Below, one piece after another: positions 61,201-64,000 of a stretch of 64,000 bases of DNA. The DNA lies in NCBI GenBank assembly GCA_009869945.1, contig WIXG01000307.1, positions 1-64,000 of the forward strand, in the 5' to 3' direction. The notes under the pieces are model-generated. The model saw nothing but the letters and a program-made list of their open reading frames with translations, did no database searches and was not told where the DNA came from. Both the position numbers and the translations under genes were made by a program. This DNA comes from Mesaphorura yosii. Lineage: Eukaryota > Arthropoda > Collembola > Poduromorpha > Tullbergiidae. Numbering within the stretch: position 1 is the stretch's first letter; the number at the start of each line of letters is the position of its first letter.

Positions 61201-64000
61201 ATTATCATCATCGGATTTCAAGCCTTTCAGCCTTAATTGCTTTGCAATGTAGTGTGGAAATTACCATGCAGCCTGGTTGATCGTAATATTCCCTCTGCTG
61301 CTGCTCCTCAATGCGTGTGCCACGGACGCCAGGTGTTTTCTCCACTTGGCATTAGCGCTTTATACGCAAAAGCCTGTAATTGCTTTTCCAGCATGAATAC
61401 ATGAATCGTGAACCAGAAAGTTGTCTCAAGTTGTTTTCAATGCGATATTCAGGCCTTGTATTATTGTCATGAGCCATGCACGCGCTTACATTAATCCAAC
61501 TCGAGTCCGAGCCTGGCCAAGTCCATTTCTGTAAACCGGCGATAATCAAGTGCCTTCGTCCTGCAGGAAAGTCACTGCCATTGCCACTGCCACATGTAGT
61601 AATCAAAATTCCTCGTGATCATGGATCGTGGCTGACTTTACTTTACTTTTTCGTCTGTGCTACGTTTTCTGTTTACTCTGGCGATAAAGCAATAATGTGG
61701 ATATGGCATTGCGTGGATATTACTGAATAAATTTTATTTAGACAGACTGCTGCTGAGTTCGGCTAAGGGCTGGCTCGGTGAAGCACGCCAGGCAGGCAGG
61801 GTATTTTACAGACGACTTGAAGTATTCAGCCTTGTTCTCGTGGCAGGGCAAAAGCAAAACGCAGGAGCAGAAAAGAAACGAAGCGAGCTTCGCTGAGAGC
61901 GTGAGCGCCAGGTGTTACCTTACGCTCACATTGTTGATTACGGTCCGCGTGTGTAGCTGCGGAACCTCTTTCCCTACCCAGCCACTCGTATTGTCGATAA
62001 GAATAATAAAATCTAAATGTTGTCGGAAAAAAAATTGCCATACAGCATCCGTTCAGCTGCCTCCGGAGCACGATGGCATGGCTTCACCTCATAATTCTGA
62101 CTTGATCTCGCTTTTATGGTGACGACGATTATAAAAGCTGCTGCTGCTATTGTAGACTGTTGTACGAATTACGAATGATACAGTAAAAGGTGATTCAGAA
62201 TCCACGTCCAAGTCATGTCGACTCGCGTGTGTGTGCGTCCTGGTCGTACGTCCACGTCCACTTCTGAGCTTGGGCCTAAATTCATTCGGCTATGATAATC
62301 AAAGGTTCTTCTTGTTCATGCGAAGCACAAGTACAACTGTAAACTACCATTATGCGATCCCTCACAATGGCAAAATGACAATCACAATACAAATGTAATA
62401 ATTACAATTTATATTTTTGGACAATTCATGTTCCGCTGTTTAGTTATGCTAATAATGTGCTCTCGCATCATATTTAGAGATTAAAATCATAAAATGACGA
62501 CAATAGAATGACACGGGCTGAAAAACTTACCCTTCGGGACCGAAATCTTGACTTTTGTGGATGGTGGAGCTGTGTCACATGTCACAAACCAATGGAGGCG
62601 TTCGTCTCAGTGTTAATTTTATATTTTATGGTTCTGAATCAGATTCTCGTCATGATGTCCCAGGATATCACGATGTTCATTAACTTAATTTCGAAGTTCA
62701 ACCGCATGAATTGACACCACTTGAATTGTCAGGAAAATGAACTCTGATGGGTCTGAAGAAATCATGTTTGATTCAGCTCAGCTTTACTTTGAGCTTTTGC
62801 ATAAATTCCGTAATGCTTTTAAGAACAATTAGTATTGAAATATCCTAAGATCTGAGAAGAGAACCTTTCCCAGATTGAATTATCGGAACGATTCAGTTCT
62901 GAGGAACTGAACTGGGAGTCAAGTCATGGACTGATGTACAGTTAAGTGCGGTAAGTGAATAAAGTTGTAAGTAGGCAGCATTGTCGCTAATAAGGAACAT
63001 CATTAATCAATTTAGATACTGTCCGAAGTGAAGTGCCTACAAGAAATTAAGATTATCCAGCTACAGCTACTTGAAGATCCGGGCACTAAAATCCATGTTA
63101 GAATAATTAATTCAGTTAAATGCATTGTTTATGTGCTTCTGTTGCTTTCAAGAAAAGCATCTCCTTCATTTGGAGTCAGAAAATCAGATGCTGCGGTTTG
63201 AACTTTCTTCAAGTAAGAGAAAATTATCTAATGTTTGGTGAGGGTTTCTGACTATAAATTAGAGATTAAGAAAGATTGAACCGAAGGAAATTGAACCTTG
63301 GTGATCTTGCGCGGCTCGGCTCGACTGAGGGTGGCAATCTGTGCGCACGATAACAAGGCACGCAGCGATCGGGTCAACAAAACATTAAGGCACCAGGCAG
63401 GCACGAGAATGAAACACACCCTTCTATTCTTCTACCCGATCGAGCAGCAAAGATGCAGGAATCATAATCATTTAAGCCCTTTCACTGTAAACAAGTAGCC
63501 AAACAAAAAGTACGGGCACCGATTTCGTATTTTTCATGTGTACAATTATTTTTATGCATCGACCGGTCCGGTCTCAAAGGGCTACGCAATAAAAATGATA
63601 AATCTTATTGCTTTTACTCGCTCCGTAGTCGTAGCCCTCGTAGTCGTATGGCAGATGTTCCTTCTCGAGGTGAGATTCAAAAAGGTTAAACACATCAAAG
63701 GCACAACACATTGCGCCATGGCATGTGGAGCTCGTGATCGTCGCGTGTTAAACGTTGGAGTAAATCAGATCGGATTCAGAAGCAGAATTGAAATGATCGA
63801 ACGAAACGCTTTTATCACATAATTCATGCAAAGCACTAAGCACTTATCGTAGCATGCATGCAGGATCAACTTTTCCTTCGGGCCAGGTCAGGCCACTTAT
63901 TCAAGTGTACCACGCCATCAGTACATTACATCTTCCTACATCACCTGCACTTTTGCAAGCCAATGCCATACCACCACAAGAATTGGCGGCTGCTAACGTC
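58242..64000. other. Gene-poor region, about 5.7 kb
   Basis: Begins with the CK2 alpha 3' UTR (to about 58.84 kb). No ORF beyond it has a recognisable domain, coding-like composition or splice-linked partner on either strand. AT-rich stretches alternate with short Cys/Arg-coding GC-richer patches. No tRNA, transposon terminal repeat or tandem array was recognised by eye. Confidence 0.55.

Overview
This is a eukaryotic nuclear genome window of protein-coding genes interrupted by short introns (mostly 55-100 bp, GT-AG, conserved splice sites). Several proteins look arthropod-like. The CK2 alpha catalytic subunit carries insect/crustacean-type residues, the p53-family protein is divergent, and there is a secreted Gly-Tyr-rich repeat protein. 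I infer a compact-genome arthropod, perhaps a small crustacean; the species cannot be fixed from sequence alone. No rRNA, tRNA, CRISPR, prokaryotic or viral element was recognised.

Layout. 1-180: start of a histone H4 gene (-), cut by the window edge. 1.46-2.22 kb: a very small BAG6-like gene (-). 2.95-4.59 kb: mTERF-family mitochondrial factor (+). 4.75-8.52 kb: gamma-tubulin complex component 5 (-). 10.8-12.9 kb: secreted GYG-repeat protein (+). 14.2-16.6 kb: p53 family (-). 17.7-18.7 kb: STEEP1/CXorf56 (+). 18.85-19.6 kb: ITPA (-). 20.8-22.9 kb: selenium-binding protein/methanethiol oxidase (+). 23.3-24.2 kb: PRELID3/slowmo (-). 25.8-30.8 kb: RECQL4 (+). 31.7-33.2 kb: secreted, probably GPI-anchored glucose/sorbosone dehydrogenase-like protein (+). 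33.3-38.0 kb: aberrant class I myosin (-). 41.95-43.5 kb: selenocysteine lyase (+). 44.0-45.3 kb: coiled-coil protein, possibly SYCP3/Cor1-like (+). 45.75-48.0 kb: PRC1/MAP65 (-). 49.5-54.6 kb: TRAPPC8 (+). 56.2-58.2 kb: CK2 alpha (+). 58.2-64 kb and 38-41.9 kb are gene-poor.

Several genes act in genome maintenance and cell division (p53, RECQL4, ITPA, PRC1, TUBGCP5, CK2 alpha, perhaps SYCP3-like). Two act in selenium/sulfur chemistry (SELENBP1, SCLY) and two in mitochondria (mTERF, PRELID3). These are unlinked housekeeping genes, not an operon-like system. Neighbours are often divergent (BAG6-like/mTERF, p53/STEEP1, ITPA/SELENBP1) or tightly convergent (mTERF/TUBGCP5, STEEP1/ITPA, dehydrogenase/myosin).

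The oddest items are a 164-residue protein joining only the BAG6 ubiquitin-like domain to a BAG6 C-terminal motif, a class I myosin whose switch II glutamate is glutamine, a p53 whose zinc-ligand histidine position is cysteine, and a repeat gene built entirely of phase 1-1 cassette exons. Another is a possible alternative last exon in the selenium-binding gene. Exon coordinates come from hand reading of splice sites; where I summed exon lengths the total was a whole number of codons.
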